NCBI GenBank assembly: GCA_030765055.1
Contig: CM060953.1
Span: forward strand, 22,825,687-22,889,686
DNA length: 64,000 bases
Source: Mantis religiosa
Taxonomy: Eukaryota > Arthropoda > Insecta > Mantodea > Mantidae
Reading direction: 5' to 3'
The notes beneath the pieces were generated by a model. It was not told where the DNA came from. It ran no database searches and worked only from the letters and a program-made list of their open reading frames with translations. Numbering within the stretch: the stretch's first letter is position 1; each line of letters starts with the position of its first letter. This document shows, one piece after another, positions 44,304 through 54,184 of the stretch. The position numbers were made by a program, and so were the translations under genes.

Positions 44304-45626
44304 GGCTTTCTAGTCTCATTTGATGTTAAGTCACTGTTTCCCAGCATACCAGTTAATCAACTCCCACCGTTGATAGAAAAATGGCTTAAATCACTTGGAA
44401 TGGCATCATCTGAAATTTCAGACTACATTGAACTAACCAAATTATGCATAGAACAAAATTTCTTCCAGTTTCAAACAAAATATTATCACCAAACTTCAGG
44501 GTTAGCAATGGGCAACCCACTATCACCCTTCCTGGCCGATCTGTACATGAGTGCATTAGAAATAAGGATCAACAAAGGTTTCCCTTGGATGTTCAAACTC
44601 TGGCAACGATATGTAGATGACATCTTTGCAATAGTACCAAAAAAACACATCAGTGATGCACTAAAACTTTTAAATATCCAAGAAAAAAGCATCAAATTCA
44701 CTGTAGAAATAGAAAAAGACGAGCATTTACCATTTTTGGATCTAAAAATAATGAGGAATAAAAACAGACTAAACTTTGGCATTTACAGAAAACCAACACA
44801 GACAGACAACTACATAAAAGCTAATGGCTACAACCCAAGATCCCACAAACAGGCAATCTTCAATAGTTTAGCACACAGACTGGTAAACATCCCTCTCACA
44901 GCAGAAGAATACAAAACAGAATACAACAAAATAATTGAAATAGCACAAAAAAATAACTTTCCCAAATCATTAGTGGACAAAAAAGTGAGCTTAGCAAAAA
45001 AGAAGAAGCTACTAAAGGAAACCACAACTCTCTCATCTACAGAAACTAATATGATTTTCAAAAAATTCACTTACCATCCATGGGCCTATGATAAATTCAA
45101 AAAAGTCTTCAAAAAACAAAATATTCAACTAGCACCAGTCAACCATTTCTCCTTAAAAAACCTAATTTGCTCAAACATCAAAGATGCCATTCCATCAAAC
45201 AAAAAATCTGGTATATATCAAATTGAATGCAATGACTGTAGTCAAATTTATATTGGAAAAACAAAAAGAAATTTAGAAACAAGAGCAAAGGAACACTTTA
45301 GAAACATAAAATATAAACAATTAGAAAAATCAGCAGTTGCCACACATTTTTGGGAAAAAAACCACAACATAAATCCAGAACCAAAACTACTGAAACATAC
45401 ATCAGGAAAACAAGAACTATCCACATGGGAACAAATCTTCATTTCAAAAAATAGGAACAAAGTATTCAATTTCGACATCCCCCAGAAGGATTTGTTCAGT
45501 AAGTTCCTTGAGCCGCCACCAGAGGAAACCTGTGACAAGGTATCGTCAGCTACACCAACGAGAATCAGTCGAGAGCCGGCCGATGATAGAGGCAAAGCCT
45601 CTGAAACTAGTTCCGGAAAAATTTAA
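44304..45626 (+). CDS. Penelope RT (from motif A) plus GIY-YIG endonuclease, 5' truncated
   Basis: The open frame of 440 codons starts directly at the inverted-arm junction. It reads LVSFDVKSLFPSIPVNQLPP (the Asp of motif A), LAMGNPLSPFLADLYMSALE, YVDD at about residue 103, LPFLDLKI, then GIYQIECNDCSQIYIGKTKR (GIY at about 303) and EHF with AxHFWEKNHNI. It ends ASETSSGKI. The fingers region and native start are lacking, so it cannot make a complete RT, yet no stop or frameshift is present. About half of the residues match the F1 protein at 7327 by eye. Confidence 0.92.
   Translation, partial: GFLVSFDVKSLFPSIPVNQLPPLIEKWLKSLGMASSEISDYIELTKLCIEQNFFQFQTKYYHQTSGLAMGNPLSPFLADLYMSALEIRINKGFPWMFKLWQRYVDDIFAIVPKKHISDALKLLNIQEKSIKFTVEIEKDEHLPFLDLKIMRNKNRLNFGIYRKPTQTDNYIKANGYNPRSHKQAIFNSLAHRLVNIPLTAEEYKTEYNKIIEIAQKNNFPKSLVDKKVSLAKKKKLLKETTTLSSTETNMIFKKFTYHPWAYDKFKKVFKKQNIQLAPVNHFSLKNLICSNIKDAIPSNKKSGIYQIECNDCSQIYIGKTKRNLETRAKEHFRNIKYKQLEKSAVATHFWEKNHNINPEPKLLKHTSGKQELSTWEQIFISKNRNKVFNFDIPQKDLFSKFLEPPPEETCDKVSSATPTRISREPADDRGKASETSSGKI
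45575..45617 (+). ncRNA. Hammerhead-like motif at the 3' end of the Penelope element
   Basis: CCGG (45576-45579), core CCGATGA (45580-45586), helix II AGAGGC-AAA-GCCTCT, GAAA (45603-45606), minimal helix III ACTAGT, T at the cleavage position, and CCGG (45613-45616) closing helix I. One core change (C where U4 is expected) may lower activity. A mirror copy lies on the minus strand at about 43930-43971. The motif overlaps the last codons of the RT/GIY-YIG frame. Confidence 0.55.
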
Positions 45627-45849
45627 AAGTAAGTGTTGTCTAGTGTCTTTAATCGACTCTCTTTAAAGTTAATTTATCATAACAACACTGTTTTCAACAC
45701 TTCCAAGAAAGTAAATGCAATACATGTTTTTTCTTGGCCAATTTTAGTTGGAAAAATCTGACATTTCTTGTGGAACATTTTAAAACATTCCCGATTAGTC
45801 TCGTAAAGTTTCATTGACTTCCAATAGGTGACAGCACTATATGGAGCTT

Positions 45850-46950
45850 TTAAAATGGCTTCTGCAATGGAGGTGCATTCCAAACAACGGGCAGTGATTG
45901 AGTTTCTTTTGGTGGAAAACCAGGGCATCTCAGGTATTCACAGGCGCTTGCAGAATGTCTATGGTGATCTGGCAGTGCACAAAAGTATCTGGCAAAGTGA
46001 GTGGTGTCATTATCGCTGCAAGATCAGACAAAACTGTATGATCTCCCGTGTGCTGGGCCGCCGTGCGCAGCTGTGACTGCTACAATGTTGGGGCGTGAAA
46101 ACACTCTTATTTGAGATGATTGCTGGAACTCAATCAAACACCTCAGTGCTCAACTTGATGTCTGTGTTGGTAGTGCTGTCATAATTGTTTACCACTTGGG
46201 ATATTCAAAGGTTTGTTTCTACTGGGTCCCTCAATGTCTAACTGAAGATCATAAAGAGCAAAGGAGAATGCTCTGTGCAGAATTGCTTGCTCGTCATGAG
46301 GCTGATGGTGACAGTTTTTTGTCAAACATTGTTACCGGTGATGAAACAGGTTCATCACTTCAAACCCAAAAGAAAACGGAAATCAATGTAGTGGCGCCAC
46401 ACCCACTCCCCTACCAAGAAAAAGTTTAAATCCATACCCTCAGCCGGTAAAGTCATGGCTACAGTCTTCTGGGATGTTGAAGGGGTTATTGTGTTCGATG
46501 TTCCTTCCCCATGGTCAAACAATCAGCTCTGAAGTGTATTGTGCTACTCTTCGAAAATTAAAGAAATGAAATTAAAGAAATTTCTCTGAAATTAAAGAAA
46601 CTTCAGCGTGTTCGTAGGCACAAAAGTCCGAATGATTTTCTTCCTCTCCATGACAATGCATGACCTCACAAGTTTTTGCACCCGAGAGGAGCTCACAAAA
46701 CTTCAGTGGACTATTCTTCCGCATCCTCCCTACAGCCACAATCTAGCACAGTCAGATTTCCATATGTTTGGCCCAATGAAAGATACAATCCGTGGGAGGC
46801 ACTACGCAGATGATGAAGAAGTTGTTGATGCAGTATGACATTGGCTCCGACATTGACCAGTGGAGTGGTACCGTACAAGCATACAGGCCTTCATTTCAAG
46901 GTGGCATAAAGCTGTAGCACTGAACAGAGATTACGTTGAAAAATAATGTT
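45850..46950 (+). pseudogene. mariner transposase, multiple frameshifts and stops
   Basis: Recognisable blocks in order: KQRAVIEFLLVENQGISGIH and RRLQNVYGD (N-terminal HTH); SKVCFYWVPQCLTEDHKEQR (the W.PR.LT linker); SNIVTGDET (first catalytic Asp); a decayed second block where HDNARPH is expected (LSMTMHDLTSF); and PYSHNLAQSDFHMFGPMKD for the conserved PYSPDLAPSDYHLF. Catalytic residues are lost, so it is dead. Confidence 0.85.
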
Positions 46951-47298
46951 GTGTAGCTAAAAGACTGGGGAATAACATGGTTTATTTGAATGCTGAATAA
47001 AACAAACCCTGTTTCAGAAAAAAAATGTGTTGCATTACTTATTGAACCGCCCTCGTAAATTAAAGTAAATTTTATTACTTGTAATTATTATGTTCTAAAA
47101 TCTAATTTATTTCATTGATGAGTCATTTGTTCACAAACTTTTGCTAAGAAATTTAAAAGCATGTGACAACAAAGCATGTTAAAAACATGATAGACAATAG
47201 TCTTAATATAAAAAATAAAAGGCACCGCAGAAGTACATGATATTCTGATACATGACTTTTTAAAAATTTATTAGGTGCTTCAAAAAGTTGAAGAATAA

Positions 47299-47782
47299 TG
47301 TCGCGACTGGTGGCAACATGCACAAAGGGTTTGGCGCGGAGAGATAAGGGATGGATAGTGTAGCACAGAGATAAAGAGCTTGCTGAAACAGATAAAGATA
47401 GCGCAGAGATAAAGGCATGCCAAAACAGATAAAGTTAGGTGTCTGGAACATTCGTGTTTTGTCTAGTGACATCTTGATTGACAGAGAATATTCCACAACC
47501 ATCTGGAATCATGAATTGTCGTGTATAAAAAGAAGCTGTGGCTAGTTTATCGGGAAGTTGTAAAAAGAGTTGTGTCAGAGTCGAAATGGAATTGGATAAT
47601 CATGCAGCTGTATTTTGAACTCTTTTGTTTGTGGGTGTGGCAGACGAACTGGAAGATTGTAATTGTGTATGTGACGTAATTCTGCTACTGTAAGGGTAAA
47701 CCAAAGTGTACTTCTATGGAAATATAGAACATTTTGAATTTCTGCAACTTGGACTTTTAATTCTACGAACCCTCAAGTCACA
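47299..47782 (+). mobile_element. Solo LTR, 484 bp
   Basis: It begins TGTCGCGACTGGTGGCAAC, ends CCCTCAAGTCACA, and is flanked by ATAA (47295-47298 and 47783-47786). It shares GATAAAGAGCTTGC, AGATTGTAATTGTGTATGTG and GACTTTTAATTCTACGAACC with the copies at 12450 and 53546. No internal domain. Confidence 0.85.
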
Positions 47783-47786
47783 ATAA

Positions 47787-48794
47787 GAAGAAAACAATGG
47801 GATAGTGAGTGCTAGAAAAAAATTCCAACAGGCACGCATAGATTTTTTAAAATCTTCTGCAATTTCGATGGTTTACAATGGCAAACATCAATAATGAAAA
47901 AACATTTCCTATTTACAAAGATATTTTATCTGATTATAGGCTACCTTTATTATGAGCCATCATTATTAGCTTGCATATGAATGAAAAAAGTTAAAATGTT
48001 AGTAATGTTGATTAACATTTGCCTGTAGCGTAAAACGATATAAACTTTTTAAGAAACTTCAGAAATATTACTGTAGCAACTCTGACTTACATCTCTTTTC
48101 TATGTATATTCCTTCAGCCGTCTTCTCTTGCCATTAGATTACCTATCACTATGCTTGCATATATATTCTGGAGTTTGGTTAAATTTGACTTGTACTTTTT
48201 CGGTGTGTAAAACATACAACATTGCCTATAGTTTCAAAAAGTATCCCCCAAAATAAAACTGTTTTAAGCAACAAAATCAAATCAAAATAATGATCATAAA
48301 ATGACTCCATGAAATGCAAAATCTCTAAAAACCAATATATTAAGAGAGACTTATGGGTAAAAATGTTTATATTTTTAATTTAAAAAAAAAAATAAAAAAA
48401 AAGAAAGATCAAGGTTTGATTTTTATCATAAAAATGGAAAAAGGAAACTTTTGAAAACTAAGGCATAATTTGTAGAGTTACTGATCTTCATGTTTGCCAC
48501 TTTTACATGCTATAATGGTTGAAAGTACTTTTAATTATATTTAAAAGCCTGCCCTCCATTTAAATATCATTAAACATACTCAGGTCATTTTCTTTTCTTT
48601 TGTATTTAAAGCATTAGCTCACATTCAAATGCTATAGCATGCTACAATTTTCATACTAAATTTCACTAATTTTCATACTAAAATCTTTAAGATTTTAGTG
48701 TATTTTCTAAAAACTAAGGTTAAAAAAACCTTATTTTGGATATATAAATACTTTTTTTGTAATTAAAAGATGAACTATTTCCTACATTCAATAT
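47787..48794. other. Intronic AT-rich DNA
   Basis: No repeat or gene was recognised. It includes an A-rich run at 48380-48405. Confidence 0.5.
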
Positions 48795-49243
48795 TGTGAC
48801 TATGTGGGTTGGTAGAATCAAGTGTTGTTTGCAGAAATTTAAAATGCTCTTTATTACAGTAACTTTGTACAACCCTTGCAGCAGTATAAAAGACGTGCCA
48901 TACACAACAGAAGTCCTCAAGGTCGTCCCATAGCAAACGAAAGCATTTGCTGTGGTACAGTTCAAACGCACAATTACAACATAGCTGCACACACAACCAA
49001 CAACTCACTAGCAACTGACTGCCGCTCTAACACTTTGTGGGGCTTTTGTACCTCCAGTCATTGTTCTAGAATGCAGTAGATCGCTTGTGATGCAGCGAGA
49101 CAAGGACGGAACTATCCAGACATCTCTGTTTCTTTCTCTCTCTCGGCAATCGTCCAAATCTGCGTGCCACTATCTGTCTTTTTCCTGCTCATGCGTAGCT
49201 CTGGCTTTTTGGCGGTTCCAACAAAACAATGCGATTGGTGACA
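48795..49243 (-). mobile_element. Solo LTR, 449 bp, minus orientation
   Basis: On the minus strand it starts TGTCACCAATCGCATTGTTT and ends AACCCACATAGTCACA. It is flanked by ATAT (48791-48794 and 49244-49247). The 3' part matches the family terminus; the 5' part differs from the TGTCGC subgroup and is closer to 61039. Confidence 0.85.
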
Positions 49244-49509
49244 ATATTTATTTTTGGGCCGCATCTTGTATTTTGTGAGAGGAAATATATTTTGAAAGCT
49301 CCACAAACTTTTTAAAAAACTTCAATATTTCAAGAACAATTAAAATGATACCAACAAGGATGTTAATAATAATAAGGGCTCACTGTACACAACAAATTAA
49401 GTCTCTAGTGTAAAATAAATATGAAGAGCACAAATTTTAACTGTGGCCTCTCCAGTAATCTGTAACACCATTGCACACACTAATTCTGAGTAACTGATGT
49501 AATTTGTAC

Positions 49510-49687
49510 CTGCAGCATTTCCTTTAGGGGCAAATTGCGTTGTTGCTATCAAAGTTCCCAATAACTTAGCCACAGCACATCTAACTTCATAGTTGGAGCT
49601 GTCAAACGCTCGGAAGCACAGGGTTGCCAGACTTTCCAGTTCTGTTGTATACAGAAATGATGCATGGTTCAACATCTCCAACAGGCA
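49510..49687 (-). CDS. HEATR5B: HEATR5B exon d
   Basis: 178 nt, phase 0 to phase 1. The acceptor is TTACAG and the donor follows CTGCAG as GTACAAAT. It encodes CLLEMLNHASFLYTTELESL, then NYEVRCAVAKLLGTLIAT and KGNAA plus one base. It aligns with human [20 protein letters not shown] and the next HEAT unit. The gap to exon c is only about 200 bp and holds no insertion. Confidence 0.94.
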
Positions 49688-49893
49688 CTGTAACATTGTC
49701 ACACATATCTCTCATATCGATTAGTGAATATGAATAATTAAACTTCACTTATTTTATAGACAGTAACAATGACATCATTTAATAAACACAAATTTCACTG
49801 ATAAAATTGAAGGACCAAAAAAGAAATGTCCATAATTTTCATAAAATTTTTTATCAATGGCAAAAGAATTCAAATACAATTTCTATGCCATAC

Positions 49894-50004
49894 CTTTGCT
49901 GCAGCACATCTCACAGCCATGACACGATCTGTCATACAATGTCTTGCAGCTTTGTATATCTCCTTGTGTACATTAGATATAGCACTTCCCATTCCAGAGC
50001 ACAC
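49894..50004 (-). CDS. HEATR5B: HEATR5B exon c
   Basis: 111 nt, exactly 37 codons, phase 0 at both ends. The acceptor is ATATAG and the donor GTATGG. It encodes VCSGMGSAISNVHKEIYKAA and DRVMAVRCAAAK, matching the human [20 protein letters not shown] and DRSMAVRCAVAK. The intron to exon b carries a mariner and a Penelope fragment. Confidence 0.93.
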
Positions 50005-50099
50005 CTATATGAAAGTATAACATTAATAAAAACAAATTCCATCAATATGATGTACAAGTGCACTTTTGCTTGTCTTACATTATTTTCTGTACTCAAGTG

Positions 50100-51413
50100 T
50101 GAGGGGCATACTATATTGTTTTACACTTTTTTTTTCTGTTGGGTATGGTTCACTGTTCAATTGAGATGGCAGTGATTCGTAACTAGTTTCTTGTTCCACC
50201 ACTTGGTAGCAGCACTCATAAAAGGGACAACGGATGCACACGTTACAGCCCACTTCATAACAGCACTGTCAGTGTAGGAGCAGACAACATGGAAAGCAAC
50301 CAACAAGGACAGCGCTATACAACTTGGTTCCTAAGAAAAGATGGCGTGACCACTGCAGAAATTCATAGGTGATTGGTGGCAGTCTGTGGGGAACATGCAC
50401 CTTCACAGAAAACTGTTTACAACTTGGTGGATGGTTGGAAAACGGGGCATACATCGACGGAGAAGACCAGTTCTGGAAGGCATGTGACAGTGTCAACACC
50501 AGCCAACATTGCCCGGGTAGAACAGGCCATCCAGGAAAACAATGCATCGTATTTACAGAAATAGAGGCAGCCACTGGACTTACCAGAAAAACTCTGCAGC
50601 ACATTGTGCATGACCACTTACAGTTGGGGAAGATGTCAGCTAGGTGGGTGCCTAAATTCTTGTCTGCAGACCAAAAGCAGAGGCGTGTGGACGTGTGCAG
50701 AAATCTTTTGCAACGCCATGATCAAGATGCAGCAGACTTCATGTCGAGGATTGTGACTGGTGATGAGACATGGATCCATTACCATAAGCCACAAACAAAA
50801 CAACAATCAATGCAATGGAAGCATAAGTGCAGTCCACTGCCAAAGAAATGTCAAACAGTGCCAACAGCAGGCAAGCAAATGGCTGTGTTCTGGGACACAG
50901 AGGGCATCATCCTCATTGACTGGCTGGAATTTGGGGCCAATGATTAACAGTGCAGCATATGTGACAGCCCTTAGGCACTATGTTGTGCCATTCTAAAGAA
51001 GCGGCAAGGAAAATGGGCTAAAGATGTGATTCTGGAAAGCGACAATGCATGTCCCCACACTAGCCGAGCAACCACCACTGCCATTGATCAAATGGGATTC
51101 ACAGTGCTGCCACATTCACCATACTCACCAGACTTGGCTCCTAGTGATTATCACTTGTTTGGGAACATGAAGAAACCTCTGCATAGATACCATTTTGCAG
51201 ATTTTGAAGAACTGGAAACAGCTGTCAAGGCATGGTACGCAGCACTCCGAAAGAATGGTTTCTGGAGGGTCTGGAGCGACTTCCACATCGATGGCAAAAG
51301 TGTTTACAGTTACAGGGAGATTATGTTGAGAAAGTGCCCATAAGCGCCGATGTGTAATGTGCTTATTGTGCGAATAAACAAATAAAGTGTAAAACAATAT
51401 AGTACACCCCTCG
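50100..51413 (+). mobile_element. mariner element B
   Basis: The left end is TGAGGGGCATACTATATTGT and the right end, reversed, is CGAGGGGTGTACTATATTGT. TA lies on the right (51414-51415) and a decayed TG on the left. At 1314 bp it is full length. It sits in the intron between exons b and c. A paralogous copy of its flanks without the mariner exists at 52212-52342. Confidence 0.93.
50289..51342 (+). pseudogene. mariner transposase, interrupted
   Basis: It begins MESNQQGQRYTTWFLRKDGV, then TTAEIHR and a stop. It continues CGEHAPSQKTVYNLVDGWK (HTH). A frameshift near 50560 leads to EIEAATGLTRKTLQHIVHDH, then WVPKFLSADQKQRRVDVC and RIVTGDETWIHYHKP (first Asp). After a stop and another frameshift come ILESDNACPHTS (second Asp) and LPHSPYSPDLAPSDYHLFGN (third Asp). 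All DD34D residues are present although the frame is broken, so inactivation is fairly recent. Confidence 0.92.
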
Positions 51414-51415
51414 TA

Positions 51416-51924
51416 TTTCTGCTATCAGTTCATTTCAATATTTTTTTTTCTTGTCATCTTAGTAAGAACTACCAAAACTTAATGTACAAAACCTAATCTA
51501 ACAATTTCCAAAACAAAACTGTCAGAAGTAAGCATTTCATATTGTAAATGACCGCTACACTTCTAAATAATTAGGAAAACAAAAGCATACATTGCCCTGA
51601 TTTCCCAAACATAAATTAGATAAAACAATGTATGAGCTATAATTGTTCTTTCATTTAATCAATTTCTGATAGAAAGGTGTTTGATGTAACATGACGCAGC
51701 TTGACAGTAAAATACAACAATTTTAAACTTAAATAAGAACTGACTCTGGATATTCCAAAACCAATACCAGAGCTTCATAGTATATGAATTCTTTAGGAAT
51801 TGGATTTGTTCATGAATAGCAATTGATGATTAAAAATCATATCATCTAGCAGTGAATAGAATAATATGTTATTTTCTAAAACTATTTATGAATGTCTGCC
51901 AAGGATATGAATAGATCTACATTT
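51416..51924. other. Intronic DNA with the 3' flank of mariner B
   Basis: 51416-51540 is one copy of a segment duplicated at 52217-52342. The rest is unrecognised. Confidence 0.6.
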
Positions 51925-52010
51925 AAATTTGGTTGAAGAAAAATCCCCACCCCAAGCCGAGAACTGAACCTGGGCAGGTAGGTGCTCTACCGACTGAGCT
52001 ATGGGGCCAG
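51925..52010 (-). mobile_element. tRNA-derived SINE, 5' part (family S2)
   Basis: The minus strand reads GGCCCCATAGCTCAGTCGGT, then AGAGCACCTACCTG and GGTTCAGTTCTCGGCTTGGG, followed by GTGGGGATTTTTCTT. The tRNA-like head and the GGGGATTTTTCTY junction match the longer S2 copy at 52990-53268. The 3' module is missing. Confidence 0.8.
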
Positions 52011-52099
52011 CTGGGTTTTACCTTTTACTCCCCTTTCATTAACAAAAAACATTTTTAACACACTATCTCAGTAACATTTTTAAATAACAAATTTTGTTT

Positions 52100-52495
52100 T
52101 ATAAACGATCTTTAGTCATTTTTAACACTTTGTCACTTACATTTTTATATAATTGAGGAACTAGTTTTGGAAGCTGTTGCATCCATTGCGTCAACCTCAA
52201 AGATCCAACTGTACTCAAGTATTTCTGCTACCAGCTCATTTCAATGAAGTTTTTTCTTGTCATATTAGTAATAAGAGCTCCAAGAACTACCAAACTTAAA
52301 ACCTAACCTAACAATTTTCAAACCAAAATTATCAGAAGTTGGTCCTTCAAGGTTGATAATGGATGCAATGGCTTGCGAAACTAGTCCCTCAATAATATAA
52401 AAATGTAAGTGATGAACTGTTAACTACAAATAGTTATTTTTCAATTAATTTTGACATCGCTGTTACTAAATTCTTTCAATCAAGCATAACAAATT
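52100..52495 (+). mobile_element. Penelope-like element (F3) with copied host DNA between its arms
   Basis: The left inverted arm (about 52100-52211) has TTTGTCACTTACATTTTTAT, then GGAACTAGTTTTGGAAGC. The right direct arm (about 52343-52495) has GGTTGATAATGGATGCAATG, then GAAACTAGTCCCTCAATAAT and the F3 tail. The 130 bp between them duplicates the sequence now flanking mariner B. No coding remains. Confidence 0.75.
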
Positions 52496-52718
52496 TAGTA
52501 TTACATTTTGAAGTACATGCTTGCAAAAAAGGGTCAACAAAAACTTATGTAAGTTACAGCCCTGTGGAGGGGTGGGAGAGAAACAACAGCCCCAGAATTA
52601 ATTTCTGACTCTCATACAAAATCGTGATGCAATTTTTTAATGAAACATTACAAATATGTTTGGAAGCTTTATTTAAAGACAATACAAGTATGTGTTATTA
52701 TTTTAATAAACATTTTAC

Positions 52719-52866
52719 CTTTTCTAGAGTTAACATTATTTCTATCCTTGTCTGTGATTCTGCACTTCGTAATGACTTCATCAGAATCTGAACTGTCTCC
52801 TCATAGGATCGCCCCATCATTCTTCCCAGCTTCTCATACATGCAGCCAACACAACAAATGGCAGCC
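52719..52866 (-). CDS. HEATR5B: HEATR5B exon b
   Basis: 148 nt. The first G completes the Leu codon left open by exon a. The exon reads AAICCVGCMYEKLGRMMG and later SLRSAESQTRIEIM, ending in phase 0 at the donor GTAAAATG. The human counterpart is AAVACVGAFYEKMGRMLG. The intron to exon a holds a SINE, a solo LTR, a LINE and another SINE. Confidence 0.92.
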
Positions 52867-52989
52867 CTGTTAACAGAGAATGTATTATTAATAAAACATT
52901 AAAATAAAAAGCTTTACTTATGCAGAAGAGAGAGCATAAAGAACTATTCTAAACGCTACCATCACAGTGATCAGTGAAGACATCCAATT

Positions 52990-53268
52990 CTTTTTTTTTA
53001 ATTGTTCCATTTATATCCCGCCTTTAACTGCATTGGTCATATTGGTGGCCGTTCTCTTTTGGAACATATCGAAGGTGTTAACTTGTATTCATTGGGTTTT
53101 AATCATTAGATCACGCACACATTCTCACTCTCATTCATACTTCCAGACTCTGGGGAAGATGAGGAATTATCTTGGTCAGAGAAAAATCCCCACCCCCAGC
53201 CGGGAATAGAACCCGGGACCCCTAGAATGGCAGGCAGATGCTCTACCGACTGAGCTACACGGCTAGTC
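52990..53268 (-). mobile_element. S2 SINE, full-length, with a 3' module shared with the terminal satellite
   Basis: It is flanked by ACATCCAATT (52980-52989 and 53269-53278). The minus strand has the head GCCGTGTAGCTCAGTCGGTA, then AGAGCATCTGCCTGCC and the B box GGGTTCTATTCCC. Next come GGGGATTTTTCTCTGACCAA and a 112-bp 3' module (53010-53121), which ends in a poly-A run (plus-strand T-run at 52991-52999). The 3' module is the same unit repeated about 14 times at 62441-64000. This is a pol III-type SINE, not a functional tRNA. Confidence 0.85.
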
Positions 53269-53545
53269 ACATCCAATTTGGTGTAAATTGTAAAAGTTTT
53301 TCGTCTATTAATTGTATTTAACTGCATTCATTAGAAATCAAAAGAACATCATTTATAACATTTGTATTCTTTCAGAAATTTCAGAAGAAATAGTTTTAGA
53401 TAAAATTTTAACTATGATCTACAAAAGGTTTGCTTCTCATAGCCTTATATCTCAAGTGAAAACAGATCATCTTATGTGCCAATATGTTATACCACACTTA
53501 TAATTTTATGTTACAAAATCAAACATTTTATCTTTGGCTTAATAG

Positions 53546-53955
53546 TGTCGCAAGCATTGTTGTGGCTAGTGCGCTCAAAGAGACAAGATAGCGTAGCGCA
53601 GAGATAAAAGCTTGCTGAAACAGAGAAAGAAAGAGACAGATGACTGGAAGGTTCGTGTCGTCTTGATTGTTGGAGAACATTCCACTAAATTCTAGAAAAA
53701 TGAGTGGAGATACAAAATAAGCTGTGGCCAGTTTATTGGGACAGTCGTAATTGGACTCGATAATTGTGTGCGTGCAGCTGTGATCTGAAAGTGAACTCTT
53801 TTGTTTATTTACGAGTGCAAAGAAGCCACGAGAGATTGTATATGTTATGTCATTCTGCTGCCAAGGGTGTACAAACTGTCTTTCTACGGAAATAAAGAGC
53901 ATTTTTGAATTTCTGCAACCTGGACTTTTAATTCTACGAAACCCACAAAGTCACA
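53546..53955 (+). mobile_element. Solo LTR, 410 bp
   Basis: It begins TGTCGCAAGCATTGTTGTGG, ends CCCACAAAGTCACA, and is flanked by ATAG (53542-53545 and 53956-53959). It contains GCGCAGAGATAAAAGCTTGC and GGAAATAAAGAGCATTTTTG. Same subgroup as 12450 and 47299. Confidence 0.87.
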
Positions 53956-54184
53956 ATAGCAATTATAAAAAACACTCAGTAAACACTTCTGTGGCACTTA
54001 ATGAACTAGCTCCGAGAGGTAATGAAACAAATTTTTCAGAATATTTCCTAACTTATCATCCATATTTATACAACCTAAATTTTCAACTTTTATCTTGTTT
54101 TAAGGATCACAGATTTTATTTTTTGCAAAAACAGATCTTAAAACCATATCTTAGATATAGAATTCCAATGGTGACCTTTGTTGA

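Larger units (their letters stand above)
43875..45713 (+). mobile_element. Penelope-like element (F2-type) with near-perfect inverted arms, inside mariner A
   Basis: It is flanked by the 12-bp duplication AATGCAATACAT (43863-43874 and 45714-45725). The left arm (43875-44303) is an inverted copy of the 3' part of the element: the 115-residue antisense frames of the two arms are identical. The direct part (44304-45713) starts at RT motif A and runs through GIY-YIG to the F2 tail. The very young arms contrast with the old mariner host. Confidence 0.93.
43844..47055 (+). mobile_element. mariner element A, split by a Penelope insertion
   Basis: The left end is TGAGGGGAGTTCAATAAGTA after TA (43842-43843). 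The right end, reversed, is CGAGGGCGGTTCAATAAGTA with TA at 47056-47057. Subtracting the Penelope element and its duplication leaves about 1.36 kb, a full-length mariner. The Penelope element landed 31 bp inside the left terminus. The transposase is degenerate. Confidence 0.9.

Noticed and set aside
53180..53266. A tRNA gene on the minus strand (good A and B boxes)
   Set aside because: The acceptor stem does not close, it is fused to a SINE body with a poly-A tail, and the whole unit has a target duplication.
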